Shown: positions 32,101 to 41,497, counted from the first letter of the stretch. The stretch is DNA of 64,000 bases from G965247475 sp965247475 (GCA_965247475.1 OZ252016.1:1426001-1490000); one strand, 5' to 3'. Notes: generated by a model not told the origin, from the sequence alone. Made by a program: numbers and translations.

Positions 32101-34419
32101 ATGGCGATCAAGACTCCGGAGCAGGCGGTCACGGTCAAGCACCATCTCGACACGTACCAAGTGATCGGGACGCGCCCGGTGCGTCACGACGGCGTTGACA
32201 AAGTCACGGGGGCGGCGCTGTATGGCGCGGACGTCAATCTCCCGGGCCAGCTCTATGCCCAGGTCGTGCGAAGTCCGCACGCGCATGCGCGCGTCAAGAA
32301 AATTGATACCAGCAAGGCCGAAGCGCTCGACGGCGTGCAGGCGGTCGTCACCAGCGCCGACTTCGCGGAGCCCAGCGACAAGGTAACGGGGGGCGGCGAA
32401 GAGGCGGGCATCCCACTCAAGTACAAGAGCGCCAACGTGATGGCGCGTGGGAAGACGCTGTACCACGGGCACGCGGTCGCGGGCGTTGCGGCAACCAGCG
32501 CCCACATCGCCGTGGAGGCCGCGAAGCTGGTCGAGGTGGAGTACGAGGTGCTCCCGCACGTCATGGACGTACGCGAGGCCATGAAGCCGGATGCTCCGTT
32601 GCTGATCGAGGATCTCGTAACCGCGTCTTCGGACGAATCGGCGGCGAAGACGCCAAGCAACGTCGCGGCGCACCTCGAGTACGAGGTGGGTGACATCGAC
32701 CAGGGATTCGCCGAAGCCGATGTGGTGGTCGAGCGTGAATACACGTGCGAGATGCTTCATCAGGGCTACATCGAGACGCACGCGGCGTCGGCCCAGTGGC
32801 ACGCCGACGGCAACGTCACGATCTGGTGCAGCACGCAGGGCGCCTTCACGGTCCGTGAGGAGATCGCGGACCTGCTGGACCATCCGATCTCCAAGATCAA
32901 GGTGATTCCGACCGAGATCGGCGGTGGATTCGGCGGCAAGACAACCGTCTACCTGGAGCCGGTTGCCGCGCTGCTGTCACGCAAGACCGGTCGTCCCGTC
33001 AAAGTGGCGATGGATCGCGAAGAGGTCCTGACCGGCACCGGGCCGACGCCGGGCGGGTACATGCGCGTCAAGATGGGGGCAACCAAGGACGGACGCATCA
33101 CGGCCGGGCACGCGTACCTCGCGTTTGAGGCCGGCGGGTTTCCGGGGTCGGTGATCGGCGCCGGATGCATGTGCGTCTTCGCCCCGTACGACATGCCAAA
33201 CGCCCGCGTCGACGGCTTCGATGTGGTCGTGAACAAGCCGAAGACGCACGCCTATCGCGCACCGGGGGCCACCCAGGCCGAGTTTGCCTCTGAGGGCGTC
33301 GTGGACGAGATCTGCCGCGAGCTCGGCATGGACCCGATTGACTTCCGGATGAAGAACAGCGCCAAAGAGGGCAGCTGGCGGGTGGGCAGTCCGCCGTATG
33401 CGCGCATCGGCCACGAGGAGTGCCTCGACGCGGCGCGCGCCTCCGATCATTGGCAGACGCCGCTCGAGACCGAGTCCGGCAAGCTTCGAGGACGCGGGAT
33501 CGCCTCCGGGTTCTGGTTCAACGTCGGGTTGACCTCGAGCGCGATTGCCCGGCTCAACCCGGACGGACGGGTCACGCTGCTGGAGGGATCGACGGACATC
33601 GGCGGCACCCGAACCTCGGTAGCCATGCAGTTCGCCGAGACCATCGGGATTCCCGTCGAGGAAGTCGTGCCGATCGTGGCCGACACGGATTCGGTCGGCC
33701 GGACCGACGTGACCGGCGGGAGTCGGGTCACGTTTGCGACCGGGTACGCCGCGCACGTGGCCGCCAAGGACCTGCAGGCGCAGATGACCGAGGGCCTGGC
33801 GGACGTGTGGGACGTCGCGGCCGAGTCGATCGCCTACGCCGACGGCTCGTTCAGCGCGAACGGAAACTCGGTCACCTTCAAGGAAGCCGCGGGGTTGCTG
33901 AACGACGAGGCCATTCAAGCCGTCGGACGGGCGACCGTCACGCCGGATCGTGAGGGCGGCGCGTTCGCGGTGCACATCGCGGACGTGGAGGTCGATGCTG
34001 ACACCGGCAAGGTCGAGGTGTTGCGCTACACGGCCGTGCAGGACGCGGGCATCGCGATCTATCCGCCGTACGTCGAGGGACAGATGCAGGGAGGCGCGGT
34101 GCAGGGCATCGGCTGGGCGTTCAACGAGGAATACGTCTACGACGCCGGCGGCCGCCTGCTCAACGCCAGCTTGCTCGACTACCGGATGCCGACCACGCTC
34201 GACGTGCCGATGATCGAAACGATCATCGTGGAGGTCCCGAATCCGGGGCACCCGTTCGGCGTGCGCGGGGTCGGCGAGGTGCCGATCGTCCCGCCGCCGG
34301 CGGCGCTCGCCCATGCGGTCTACGACGCGGCGGGCCAGCGCCTCTATGACCTGCCAATGTCGCCGCACCGGGTTCAGGGAGCGATCAGCGCGAGCGCCGG
34401 CGGAGACGGTTCCGCGTAG
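32101..34419 (+). CDS. Molybdenum hydroxylase large subunit, copy 1
   Basis: This 772-residue large subunit starts at ATG 32101, with GGGAGGGAG upstream. Motifs of the xanthine oxidase family are visible: IGTRPVRHDGVDKVTGAALYGAD at the start (in pieces), EIGGGFGGKTTVYLEP, active-site loop HAYRAPGATQAEF, EGSTDIGGTR and the catalytic-Glu motif GVRGVGEVPIVPPPAA near the C-terminus. The loop AYRAPG is not the AYxCSFR of true aerobic CO dehydrogenase, so CO oxidation is not predicted. Aromatic, purine or other heterocycle hydroxylation is possible. Confidence 0.92.
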   Translation: MAIKTPEQAVTVKHHLDTYQVIGTRPVRHDGVDKVTGAALYGADVNLPGQLYAQVVRSPHAHARVKKIDTSKAEALDGVQAVVTSADFAEPSDKVTGGGEEAGIPLKYKSANVMARGKTLYHGHAVAGVAATSAHIAVEAAKLVEVEYEVLPHVMDVREAMKPDAPLLIEDLVTASSDESAAKTPSNVAAHLEYEVGDIDQGFAEADVVVEREYTCEMLHQGYIETHAASAQWHADGNVTIWCSTQGAFTVREEIADLLDHPISKIKVIPTEIGGGFGGKTTVYLEPVAALLSRKTGRPVKVAMDREEVLTGTGPTPGGYMRVKMGATKDGRITAGHAYLAFEAGGFPGSVIGAGCMCVFAPYDMPNARVDGFDVVVNKPKTHAYRAPGATQAEFASEGVVDEICRELGMDPIDFRMKNSAKEGSWRVGSPPYARIGHEECLDAARASDHWQTPLETESGKLRGRGIASGFWFNVGLTSSAIARLNPDGRVTLLEGSTDIGGTRTSVAMQFAETIGIPVEEVVPIVADTDSVGRTDVTGGSRVTFATGYAAHVAAKDLQAQMTEGLADVWDVAAESIAYADGSFSANGNSVTFKEAAGLLNDEAIQAVGRATVTPDREGGAFAVHIADVEVDADTGKVEVLRYTAVQDAGIAIYPPYVEGQMQGGAVQGIGWAFNEEYVYDAGGRLLNASLLDYRMPTTLDVPMIETIIVEVPNPGHPFGVRGVGEVPIVPPPAALAHAVYDAAGQRLYDLPMSPHRVQGAISASAGGDGSA

Positions 34420-34424
34420 ATGCG

Positions 34425-34697
34425 ATGGCCACGGTCAACATCCCGACGCCGCTGCGCACGCTCACGAGCGGTGAGCGGCGCGTCGACGTGGACGGATCGA
34501 CCGTACGGGAGATCGTCGACGGACTGGACGCCAAGTACCCGGGGATGAAGGGCCGGTTGGTCGAGGACGACCGGTTGCGCGCCGGGCTCGCGGTGTTCGT
34601 GGACGGCGCCAACAGCGGGCGACGGCTGCGTACCAAGGTCGGCGAGGCGAGCGAGGTGTTCTTCGTCGACGCGATCGGCGGCGGCTCCGACCGTTGA
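34425..34697 (+). CDS. MoaD/ThiS-like sulfur carrier protein
   Basis: This 90-residue protein has a ubiquitin-like pattern (VNIPTPLRTLTSGERRVDVDGSTVREIVDGL in segments, then LAVFVDG and VFFVDAIGGGSDR). The C-terminus ends Gly-Gly-Gly-Ser-Asp-Arg, so the diglycine needed for thiocarboxylation is followed by about three residues rather than being terminal. It starts five bases after the first large subunit and sits between two molybdenum hydroxylase large subunits. A role in molybdopterin or in sulfuration of the molybdenum centre is suggested by position. Confidence 0.75.
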   Translation: MATVNIPTPLRTLTSGERRVDVDGSTVREIVDGLDAKYPGMKGRLVEDDRLRAGLAVFVDGANSGRRLRTKVGEASEVFFVDAIGGGSDR

Positions 34698-34745
34698 TCT
34701 CAGGAGTAGACTTGCGCCGACCGGTTGATCGGCATCGATCCGCCA

Positions 34746-34770
34746 CCGCGCCGGGCCTCGCACGGCGCGG
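34746..34770 (+). other. GC-rich hairpin upstream of second large subunit
   Basis: An 8-bp perfect stem (ccgcgccg / cggcgcgg) with a 9-base loop lies in the 109-base gap between the MoaD-like gene and the second large-subunit gene. No U-tract follows. It could attenuate or stabilise the transcript; its function is not established. Confidence 0.4.
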
Positions 34771-34806
34771 TCGTCCCTGATATACGCCCGGAGGTAGGAG
34801 ACGCAC

Positions 34807-37083
34807 ATGTCGCGCACGAACGGTGAGTACTCGGTCGTCGGCACGCGTCCGGTCCGGCACGACGGCGTGGACAAGGTCACCGGCCGCGCGATCTACGGCG
34901 TGGACGTGCGCATGCCGGGAATGCTCCACGGCAAGGTGCTCCGAAGTCCGCACGCGCACGCGCGCATCATCTCGATCGACACGGATGGGGCGGCGAAGCT
35001 CGACGGGGTGCGGGCCGTGATGACCGCGGCCGATCTCCCGGACCCGGGAGCGGGGCTGCTGGAGGCCAACGAGTCGGGCATGCAGCGTCTGCGCTACAAG
35101 AGCGCCAGTCTGATGGCGCGCGACAAGGTTCTGTACGAAGGGCACGCGGTCGCGGCGGTCGCGGCGGTTTCGCCGCACGTCGCCGAGGCGGCGCTCGACC
35201 AAATCGTGGTCGAATACGAAGTCTTGCCGCACGTGCTTGACGTGCGCGAGGCCATGCGCGCGGATGCGCCGCTGCTCCACGACGACCTGTTCACCGAGAC
35301 CGGCGGCGTGCTCGCGGATACGCCCAGCAACGTGGCGACGCATCAGATCCTCGAGGAAGGCGATATCCAGCGCGGGTTCGCGGAGGCGGCGCTCGTGCTG
35401 GAGCGCGAGTACTCGGCCGCGACGGTGCATCAGGGCTACATCGAACCGCTCAACGCACTCGCCTACTGGAACCAGGACGGGCGATTGATCGTGGAGGTCA
35501 GCTCGCAGGGGCACTTCGGGATTCGAAACGAGCTCAGCAGTCTGCTGCGGTATCCAATCTCGAAGATTCGCGTGATCCCGGCCGAGATCGGCGGCGGTTT
35601 CGGCGGCAAGACGACGGTGTACCTGGAGCCGCTGGCGGCGGTGCTCTCCAGGAAGGCGGGACGGCCCGTCAAGTTCAGCATGGATCGCGCGGACATCTTG
35701 CGCGCCGGCGGACCGGCGCCCGGCGGCCGGATGCGAGCCAAGATCGGCGTGACGGCCGAAGGGCGCATGACCGCGGCGCAGGTTGAGTTGGCGTTCGAAG
35801 CCGGTGGGTACCCGGGTTCGTCGGTCGGCGGCGGCTCGGCCACTGCGATTGGGCCTTACAGCCTCGAGAACTTTCGAATCGATGCCTATGACGTGCTGGT
35901 CAACAAGCCCAAAACACACGCGTATCGGGCGCCGGGCGCGCCGCAAGCCGAGTTCGCGGTGGAGAGTCTCGTCGATGAGATCTGCGACGAATTGGGCATG
36001 GACCCGTTTGACTTCCGGCTGCTGAACGCTTCCAAGGAAGGCGATCTGCGCTCCGACGGCACACGGTTCCCCAAGGTCGGCAACATCGAGACGATCACTG
36101 CGGCCCGCGCGACCGAGCACTGGCAGAGCCCACACCCGTCAAACGGCAGCGGGTCGCGCGGTCGCGGGATTGCGTCGGGCTACTGGATGAACGGCGTGGG
36201 CGTGTCGAGCGCCGTCGCTCGACTGAACCCGGACGGAACGGTGACGTTGCTCGAAGGCTCGGTGGATATCGGCGGCACTCGCACCGCCGTCGCGATCCAG
36301 CTCGCTGAGACGCTGGGAATCCCGATCGAGGACGTTGACCCGATCGTGCCGGACACGGATTCGATCCCGTACACCTCGACCACCGGGGGGAGCCGGGTAG
36401 CCCATACCACCGGGATAGCCGCGGTCGCGGCGGCGACCGATCTCGAGCGACAGATCCTCGACGGTCTCGCCGACTATTGGGACGCGGCGCCGAGCGAGAT
36501 ACGCCGCGAGGACGGGGTCTATCGCCAAGGCGACGATTCGTTGACCTTCCGGGAAGCCGCGGCGGTTCTCGACGAGGAGGACGTCCATCCGACCGGAAAG
36601 GCAACCGTGGCGCCCGACAAGTCGGGCAATACATTCGCCGTGCACATCGCGGATGTCGAGGTCGACAAAGAGACCGGCAAGATCACGGTCCTTCGCTACA
36701 CCGCCGTTCAGGACGTGGGGACGGCCATCTATCCGCCGTACGTCGAGGGCCAGATGGAGGGCGGCGTCGTGCAGGGGATCGGTTGGGCGCTGAACGAGGA
36801 GTACGCGTACAGCGACCAAGGCAAGCTGCTCAACGCCAGCCTGCTGGATTACCGAATGCCCACGACCCTCGATGTCCCGATGATCGACACCGAGATCGTC
36901 GAGATCCCCCACGCGGACCACCCGTTCGGAGCGCGCGGCGTGGGCGAGATACCGATCGTGCCGCCGCTCGCAACCATGGCGAATGCGATCGCCGATGCGG
37001 TGGGCGTGCGGATGCGCGACTTGCCCGCCTCGCCGCGGAAGGTCCAGGCCGCGCTGGCGGCAAAGGCGGTCGACTCGGCCTGA
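34807..37083 (+). CDS. Molybdenum hydroxylase large subunit, copy 2
   Basis: This 758-residue paralog of the large subunit 2.7 kb upstream starts at ATG 34807, with a GGAGG-containing leader. The same motifs recur: RPVRHDGVDKVTGRAIYGVD, EIGGGFGGKTTVYLEP, HAYRAPGAPQAEF, EGSVDIGGTR and GARGVGEIPIVPP. The overall match to copy 1 is high throughout, so it arose by tandem duplication or belongs to a related pair. The two enzymes may share the upstream FAD and 2Fe-2S subunits and differ in substrate. No third set of subunits is present. Confidence 0.92.
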   Translation: MSRTNGEYSVVGTRPVRHDGVDKVTGRAIYGVDVRMPGMLHGKVLRSPHAHARIISIDTDGAAKLDGVRAVMTAADLPDPGAGLLEANESGMQRLRYKSASLMARDKVLYEGHAVAAVAAVSPHVAEAALDQIVVEYEVLPHVLDVREAMRADAPLLHDDLFTETGGVLADTPSNVATHQILEEGDIQRGFAEAALVLEREYSAATVHQGYIEPLNALAYWNQDGRLIVEVSSQGHFGIRNELSSLLRYPISKIRVIPAEIGGGFGGKTTVYLEPLAAVLSRKAGRPVKFSMDRADILRAGGPAPGGRMRAKIGVTAEGRMTAAQVELAFEAGGYPGSSVGGGSATAIGPYSLENFRIDAYDVLVNKPKTHAYRAPGAPQAEFAVESLVDEICDELGMDPFDFRLLNASKEGDLRSDGTRFPKVGNIETITAARATEHWQSPHPSNGSGSRGRGIASGYWMNGVGVSSAVARLNPDGTVTLLEGSVDIGGTRTAVAIQLAETLGIPIEDVDPIVPDTDSIPYTSTTGGSRVAHTTGIAAVAAATDLERQILDGLADYWDAAPSEIRREDGVYRQGDDSLTFREAAAVLDEEDVHPTGKATVAPDKSGNTFAVHIADVEVDKETGKITVLRYTAVQDVGTAIYPPYVEGQMEGGVVQGIGWALNEEYAYSDQGKLLNASLLDYRMPTTLDVPMIDTEIVEIPHADHPFGARGVGEIPIVPPLATMANAIADAVGVRMRDLPASPRKVQAALAAKAVDSA

Positions 37084-37094
37084 CCGCCACCTCC

Positions 37095-37170
37095 GACCCC
37101 CTCACTCCTTCGGCAAGCTCAGGACAGGCGCTGGCCCTTTCCCTACGACGGGGAGAGGGAACCTGGCACG
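37095..37170. repeat. Short interspersed sequence with palindromic segment
   Basis: The gap after the second large subunit contains CTCCTTCGGCAAGCTCAGG and then an imperfect palindrome TTCCCTACGACGGGGAGAGG followed by GAA. The first part resembles a short repeat that is common in environmental genomes (recognition from memory, not checked). Confidence 0.45.
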
Positions 37171-37190
37171 GCGGGGTACGCGGCTAAGCT

Positions 37191-37234
37191 CATTCGCTCC
37201 ATCTGGGACATCCCGACCTGAAGGTCGGGCCCAC
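37191..37234 (+). repeat. Interspersed hairpin repeat, copy 1
   Basis: CATTCGCTCCATCTGGGACA leads into the palindrome CCCGACCTGAAGGTCGGG (37212-37229, 7-bp stem, TGAA loop), followed by CCCAC. Three further copies of this unit are in the window, all in gaps and in the same orientation. It lies between the Mo-hydroxylase gene and the SRPBCC gene. Confidence 0.8.
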
Positions 37235-37270
37235 ATTGCCGCATAGTGCGCAGCCCTCCAGAGGCAGACG

Positions 37271-37744
37271 ATGAAGTACACGTCTCGGATCGTCATCAAC
37301 CGTCCCCGGCAGCGGGTCGTCGAGCTCTTCGACGACCCGGAAAACCTGCCGAAATGGATGGCCGGCCTGCGAAGCTTCGAGCACATCAGCAGCGAGCCGG
37401 GGCAGCCCGGCGCGAAGTCGCGGCTGGTCTTCGATCAGGGAGACGGGTCACTGGAGATGACCGAGACGGTGACGCGGCGTGATCTTCCGGACGAGTTCGC
37501 GGGAACCTTCGAGACCGACGGGGTGTGCAACAGCATTGTGAACAGGTTCGTGGAGGACGGCCCGCAGTCGACCCGCTGGATAAGCGAGAACGAGTTTCGA
37601 TTCGAGGGCTTCATGCGCTTCGCCGCGTTCTTCATGCAACCGCTGTTTTGGTACCAATCAAAGAAGTTCATGCGCGCATTCAAGCAGTTCGTGGAGTCGT
37701 CTCCCGCCGGCGCGGCCGGCACGGAAGCCGCCGAGCGCGGGTAG
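37271..37744 (+). CDS. SRPBCC (START/polyketide cyclase-like) family protein
   Basis: This 157-residue single-domain protein begins MKYTSRIVINRPRQRVVELFDDPENLPKWMAGL. This is the typical first strand and helices of SRPBCC ligand-binding folds, with the DPENLPKWM turn. The later WISENEFRFEGFMRF and the long C-terminal helix complete the fold. Such proteins bind hydrophobic ligands or act as cyclases and hydrolases. It is flanked on both sides by copies of the interspersed hairpin repeat, so it is likely a stand-alone transcription unit. The ligand is unknown. Confidence 0.85.
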   Translation: MKYTSRIVINRPRQRVVELFDDPENLPKWMAGLRSFEHISSEPGQPGAKSRLVFDQGDGSLEMTETVTRRDLPDEFAGTFETDGVCNSIVNRFVEDGPQSTRWISENEFRFEGFMRFAAFFMQPLFWYQSKKFMRAFKQFVESSPAGAAGTEAAERG

Positions 37745-37777
37745 CGCATCCGCCGGCGCTTCGGGATGGGAAGGAGT

Positions 37778-37871
37778 CCGAACCTGGATCCAGCCCGCCT
37801 CGAAGGCGCCGACCAGGCGGCTACGTTCATTCGCTCCGTCCGGGATATCCCGACCTGAAGGTCGGGCCACC
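37778..37871 (+). repeat. Interspersed hairpin repeat, copy 2
   Basis: This is a longer version of the repeat. TCCGAACCTGGATCC and CCTCGAAGGCGCCGACCAGG precede the shared CATTCGCTCC..GGGATAT and the hairpin CCCGACCTGAAGGTCGGG (37849-37866). The upstream half is also recognisable in copy 3. It separates the converging SRPBCC and membrane-protein genes and could act as a bidirectional terminator. Confidence 0.8.
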
Positions 37872-37874
37872 GGA

Positions 37875-39278
37875 TCAGCCGGGGTGGTTCGACGGGGACC
37901 GGCCTCGCGGCATTGCGCTTGCCAGCACGAGCGCCGGGGTCAGCGTGACGAGCGTCAGCGCGATCGCCACATCCACGGCCAGCACGGGCCAGCGCCAGTC
38001 GGACGCGATCAGGCGCCATAGCGCCTCGAACTTGCTCGGCGTCGGCGCGGCCGCACTGTAGGCCACGAACTCGAGGTCCTGGTCCGGCCACGCCAGTGCG
38101 CCGTTGATCCAGAGCCGCCCGCTCGGGTACCGGTTCGTCTGCGTCGCGCCGATCCGCAATTCGGCCTCCGGAGGGATGTCAGCGATGACCCATACGGCCA
38201 GCGGCCGGCCTTCGGCCTCGGCGAGCGTCGGGATGTACACGCTCCGCCACATCGGGCTGGTTCCGGCCGGAAACTCGACCCGTCCGCCGGCCAGGAGGAG
38301 GCCAGGTGTCCCCGCGGCTACGACGCGGACCGCCGCGCCCCCCGACCGACCGCCTGGGTCACGGTTGGCCAGGCGGAGCCTGAAGACGCCAAGCGGGTCG
38401 GCCGGCATGCGGAGCTCTTGGACGAGGGCTTCCCCGTCACGGAGGCTTATCTCGAAGGTGTCGCTGTGCACGGGCGTGCGCGCATCGACGACCGGCGCCC
38501 GGAACACGAATGCGACGACCACGCCGCCCAGCACGGCAACCGCGACGATCGAAGCGATCGCCAGCCGGCGCAGATAGCGGACGCTCGGTATGCCGGCCAA
38601 CGGCTGGGACGCCCCGCCGCGCCGTACGGCGATGGCCGCGCTCAGGCCGATGAGCAAAGCCCCGCTGAACTCCAGGGTCTCTTCGAGCACGACCCCCAGC
38701 ACGTTGGCTCGACCCTCGAAGACAAACGCATAGCTTGCCTCATGCGCAAGGACGAGCAGCCAGGCGGTGAGGCCGAGAACAAACGGCACACGGACCACCG
38801 GGGCGCGCAGCTCCCGGCGGAGCAGGACTCCCATCGCCAGCCCGAACAGCACGATCAGCGGGCTCAGCAGCAGCACCCAGAGGTTCTGTCCCATTGCATC
38901 AAGAAGCCCCGCGCCGAACACGGACCGCTCGAGGCCGGCCAGGCCCGTGGCGTGGAAGTCGGATATCTCCTCCCAGGCCAGATACGCCGCGGTCACCGCC
39001 AAGGCGGCCCAGCCGCCCACGGCCGTCCAGCCGGCTGCCCGGCGGCGGCTGACGACCACGTTCGCCAGCGCAAGGAGCGCCACGGCCAGCAGGGCACCGG
39101 CCGAGACCATGTTGGCAACGGTCCCTTCGAACTCAGGGTTCAGATGACGCGGGATGGCCTCCGGCGGAAGCCGTGCGGGGGACAGCAGGCTGAGGAAGCG
39201 CGGGGCCACGACGCCGCCCCACCAGAAGGCCACGCCGCCCGCGAGCAGCAGCCGCCCGACCCGCGGCATAGCGTCCAT
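37875..39278 (-). CDS. Integral membrane protein of unknown function
   Basis: The protein has 467 residues from ATG 39278; a longer upstream start gives a non-hydrophobic arginine-rich leader and is disfavoured. About seven helices fill residues 1-255. An eighth helix (about 255-275) leads into an extracytoplasmic beta-rich region of about 150 residues, with LRMPADPLGVFRLRLANRD and a stretch around WRSVYIPTLAEAEGRPLAVWV. A final helix lies near the C-terminus. The N-terminal half has scattered conserved-looking acidic residues in helices (WEEISDFHATG, HEASYAF, EETLEF). I do not recognise the family. It stands alone between repeats. Confidence 0.65.
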   Translation of the reverse strand: MDAMPRVGRLLLAGGVAFWWGGVVAPRFLSLLSPARLPPEAIPRHLNPEFEGTVANMVSAGALLAVALLALANVVVSRRRAAGWTAVGGWAALAVTAAYLAWEEISDFHATGLAGLERSVFGAGLLDAMGQNLWVLLLSPLIVLFGLAMGVLLRRELRAPVVRVPFVLGLTAWLLVLAHEASYAFVFEGRANVLGVVLEETLEFSGALLIGLSAAIAVRRGGASQPLAGIPSVRYLRRLAIASIVAVAVLGGVVVAFVFRAPVVDARTPVHSDTFEISLRDGEALVQELRMPADPLGVFRLRLANRDPGGRSGGAAVRVVAAGTPGLLLAGGRVEFPAGTSPMWRSVYIPTLAEAEGRPLAVWVIADIPPEAELRIGATQTNRYPSGRLWINGALAWPDQDLEFVAYSAAAPTPSKFEALWRLIASDWRWPVLAVDVAIALTLVTLTPALVLASAMPRGRSPSNHPG

Positions 39279-39593
39279 GCGTCTCAATGCCTCGATCAGC
39301 GCAAGACGCCGCCAGGTTCCAGATGGCGTGGTCCGTCTACCCTCCCGGGGATGCGCGGGCGTCCATGTTGCCGCCGCCGTCCAGGCGAGCGGCGCTAGCC
39401 GGCCGGCGGACAACCCGCCGAGCAGTAGGCGGCCGCCCCCACCGCTTCACGTGGGCCGCCGGAACTCACTGTAGGTCACGGACGTTGGAATGGCCGGTGG
39501 ATTCCTACGCAGTCGGGTCGGGGCCGCTGCCGACCCAGATGTTGAGATCCGCATCCAGATCAGGGGTCCCGCGTAGTCGGCTACGCTTGCGCG

Positions 39594-41375
39594 GTGTCGT
39601 TCCTGCGTCGCCTGAACTTCTTCCTCCGCGGACATCGTCGTCAGATGGCGGCGTCGGTGTTCTTTGGACTCGCGTTCGCCGGCAGCGGAATCATCCCGCC
39701 GTTGCTGATCCGGCAGATCCTCATCGGGCACGCGGAGGGAACGGCCGTGTCCGTGGCGCTGCCGGCGATCGTCGGCGTGCTGGTGGTCACGTACGTGTTC
39801 CGCGGCGCGGCGCGCTATCTGTATGGGCTCTTCTCGCATCTGGTCGCGTATCGCGCCCAGCTCACGATGCTCAGGGAGCTCTACCGGCACATCCAGACGC
39901 TGCCGCACAAGTTCTTCTCGGACCGGCGGGTCGGCACGTTGGTCTCGCGTTCGGTGGGCGACGTCGAGGCGATCGAGGACTTCATCGCGCACGGGATCCC
40001 CGAGACCACGCTCGCCATCGCGGTACCGACCTCGATGCTCGTGGTGCTGGGGGTGATCAACTGGCAGCTGATGCTCGTCGCGATCATTCCGGTTCCGGTC
40101 ATTCTGGTGCTCACGCGCTACCTGTTCCCACACGTGCGCAGCCAGTGGCGAGAAGTGCGAGCACGGATGGCCGAGATAACGGCGGTCGTCACCGAGGGCC
40201 TGGCCGGGTTCGAGACGGTCAAGGCCTTCGGTCGCGAGCGCGCGCGTCTGGCGGAGGTCACCGACCGCGGCGAGCGCTACCGGCGGCAGATCGAGCGAAC
40301 GCAGATGATCTCGATGCTCCCCACGGGCGTCACGGAGGTCATTGCCGGCGTCGGTCTGATCCTCATCATCGCGATCGGCGGCGATCTTACGCTGCGCGGA
40401 GTCGTGCCGGTCGCCGACCTGTTCGTGTTCGTGGTGTACCTGAGCCTGATCTATCAGCCGATCCTTCAGCTGGCGGCGATCAGCGAGGACATCCACAAGG
40501 CGATCGCGAGCACGGATCGCGTGTTCGAGCTGATGGACATCACCAGCGACATTGAGGACCGGCCGGGCGCGCGCCCGCCGGAGCGGCGCGACTGGACCGT
40601 ACGGTTCGAGGATGTGGACTTCGCCTACGAGCCGCGCATGCCGGTGCTGCACGACGTGTCGTTCGAGATCCCCGAGGGCGCATTGGTCGCGCTGGTCGGG
40701 CCAACCGGAGCGGGCAAGACGACCTGCGCGAAGCTCGTGCCGCGCTTCTACGAGGCCACGGCCGGCGCGGTGCGGATCGGAGACGCCGACGTTCGGGAGG
40801 TTCCGCTCGTCTGGCTGCGCGACCACGTCTCGATGGTGCTGCAGGATGTGTTCCTGTTCGAGGGCACGATTCGCGACAACATCGCGTTCGGACGGCCCGA
40901 GGCCAGCGACGACGACATCCTGGCCGTCGCGCGCGCGGCCAACGTGGACGAGTTCGCGGAGCGATTCGAGGATGGGTACGACTCGCGCATCGGCGAGCGC
41001 GGCGTGCGCCTGTCGGGCGGCCAGCAGCAGCGCATCGCGATCGCCCGCGCGCTGCTGAAGGATGCGCCGATCTTGATCCTCGACGAGGCGCTGTCGTCGG
41101 TGGACGCGGAGACGGAATCGCTGATTCGCGAGGGGATGGATCGGCTCACGCAGGATCGGAGCACGCTGGTGATCGCGCACCGGCTCTCGACGGTTCGACG
41201 CGCGGATCGGATCGTCGTCATCGAGGCCGGACGGATCACGCAGACGGGAACGCATGAGGAGCTGATGGCCCGGGGCGGCTGGTACGCGAACATGGCCGCG
41301 TCGCAGGAAGCGCAAGGGCGGTGGCGCCTGCGCGGGGCGCCCGCGGTCGCAGCGCCCTCGATGACCGCCGAATAG
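39594..41375 (+). CDS. ABC exporter, fused permease-ATPase (MsbA/ABCB type)
   Basis: This 593-residue half-transporter starts at GTG 39594. Six membrane helices occupy about residues 1-310. The nucleotide-binding domain has Walker A GPTGAGKTT, Q-loop MVLQDVFLFEGTIRDNI, signature LSGGQQQR, Walker B LILDEALSSVD and the H-loop AHRLST. It would homodimerise to export a lipid, peptide or drug. No partner gene is adjacent. A common naming error is to call such genes msbA; there is no lipopolysaccharide context here. Confidence 0.93.
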   Translation: MSFLRRLNFFLRGHRRQMAASVFFGLAFAGSGIIPPLLIRQILIGHAEGTAVSVALPAIVGVLVVTYVFRGAARYLYGLFSHLVAYRAQLTMLRELYRHIQTLPHKFFSDRRVGTLVSRSVGDVEAIEDFIAHGIPETTLAIAVPTSMLVVLGVINWQLMLVAIIPVPVILVLTRYLFPHVRSQWREVRARMAEITAVVTEGLAGFETVKAFGRERARLAEVTDRGERYRRQIERTQMISMLPTGVTEVIAGVGLILIIAIGGDLTLRGVVPVADLFVFVVYLSLIYQPILQLAAISEDIHKAIASTDRVFELMDITSDIEDRPGARPPERRDWTVRFEDVDFAYEPRMPVLHDVSFEIPEGALVALVGPTGAGKTTCAKLVPRFYEATAGAVRIGDADVREVPLVWLRDHVSMVLQDVFLFEGTIRDNIAFGRPEASDDDILAVARAANVDEFAERFEDGYDSRIGERGVRLSGGQQQRIAIARALLKDAPILILDEALSSVDAETESLIREGMDRLTQDRSTLVIAHRLSTVRRADRIVVIEAGRITQTGTHEELMARGGWYANMAASQEAQGRWRLRGAPAVAAPSMTAE

Positions 41376-41408
41376 CGGGCCGAGGCCGGCCGGCGGAATC
41401 CTCGAGTC

Positions 41409-41497
41409 GTCATTCCGGCGCACGCCGGAATCCAGCGCGGGAGCGGCGTCGGCCGGTCAGGCCCCCGGACCCCGGCGAACGCCCGGGTGACGGGAGG
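41409..41497. repeat. Composite palindromic repeat, copy 1
   Basis: The element begins CATTCCGGCGCACGCCGGAA (perfect stem ATTCCGGCG/CGCCGGAAT, 41412-41431), continues TCCAG and ends with GGACCCCGGCGAACGCCCGG followed by GTGACGG. A second element with the same two-hairpin design occurs at about 58611-58745. It fills most of the 241-base gap between the ABC exporter and moaA. Confidence 0.78.

Noticed and set aside
32101..37083. Calling the large subunits aerobic CO dehydrogenase (CoxL)
   Set aside because: The active-site loop is AYRAPG, not the AYxCSFR of form I CoxL, so CO oxidation is not supported.
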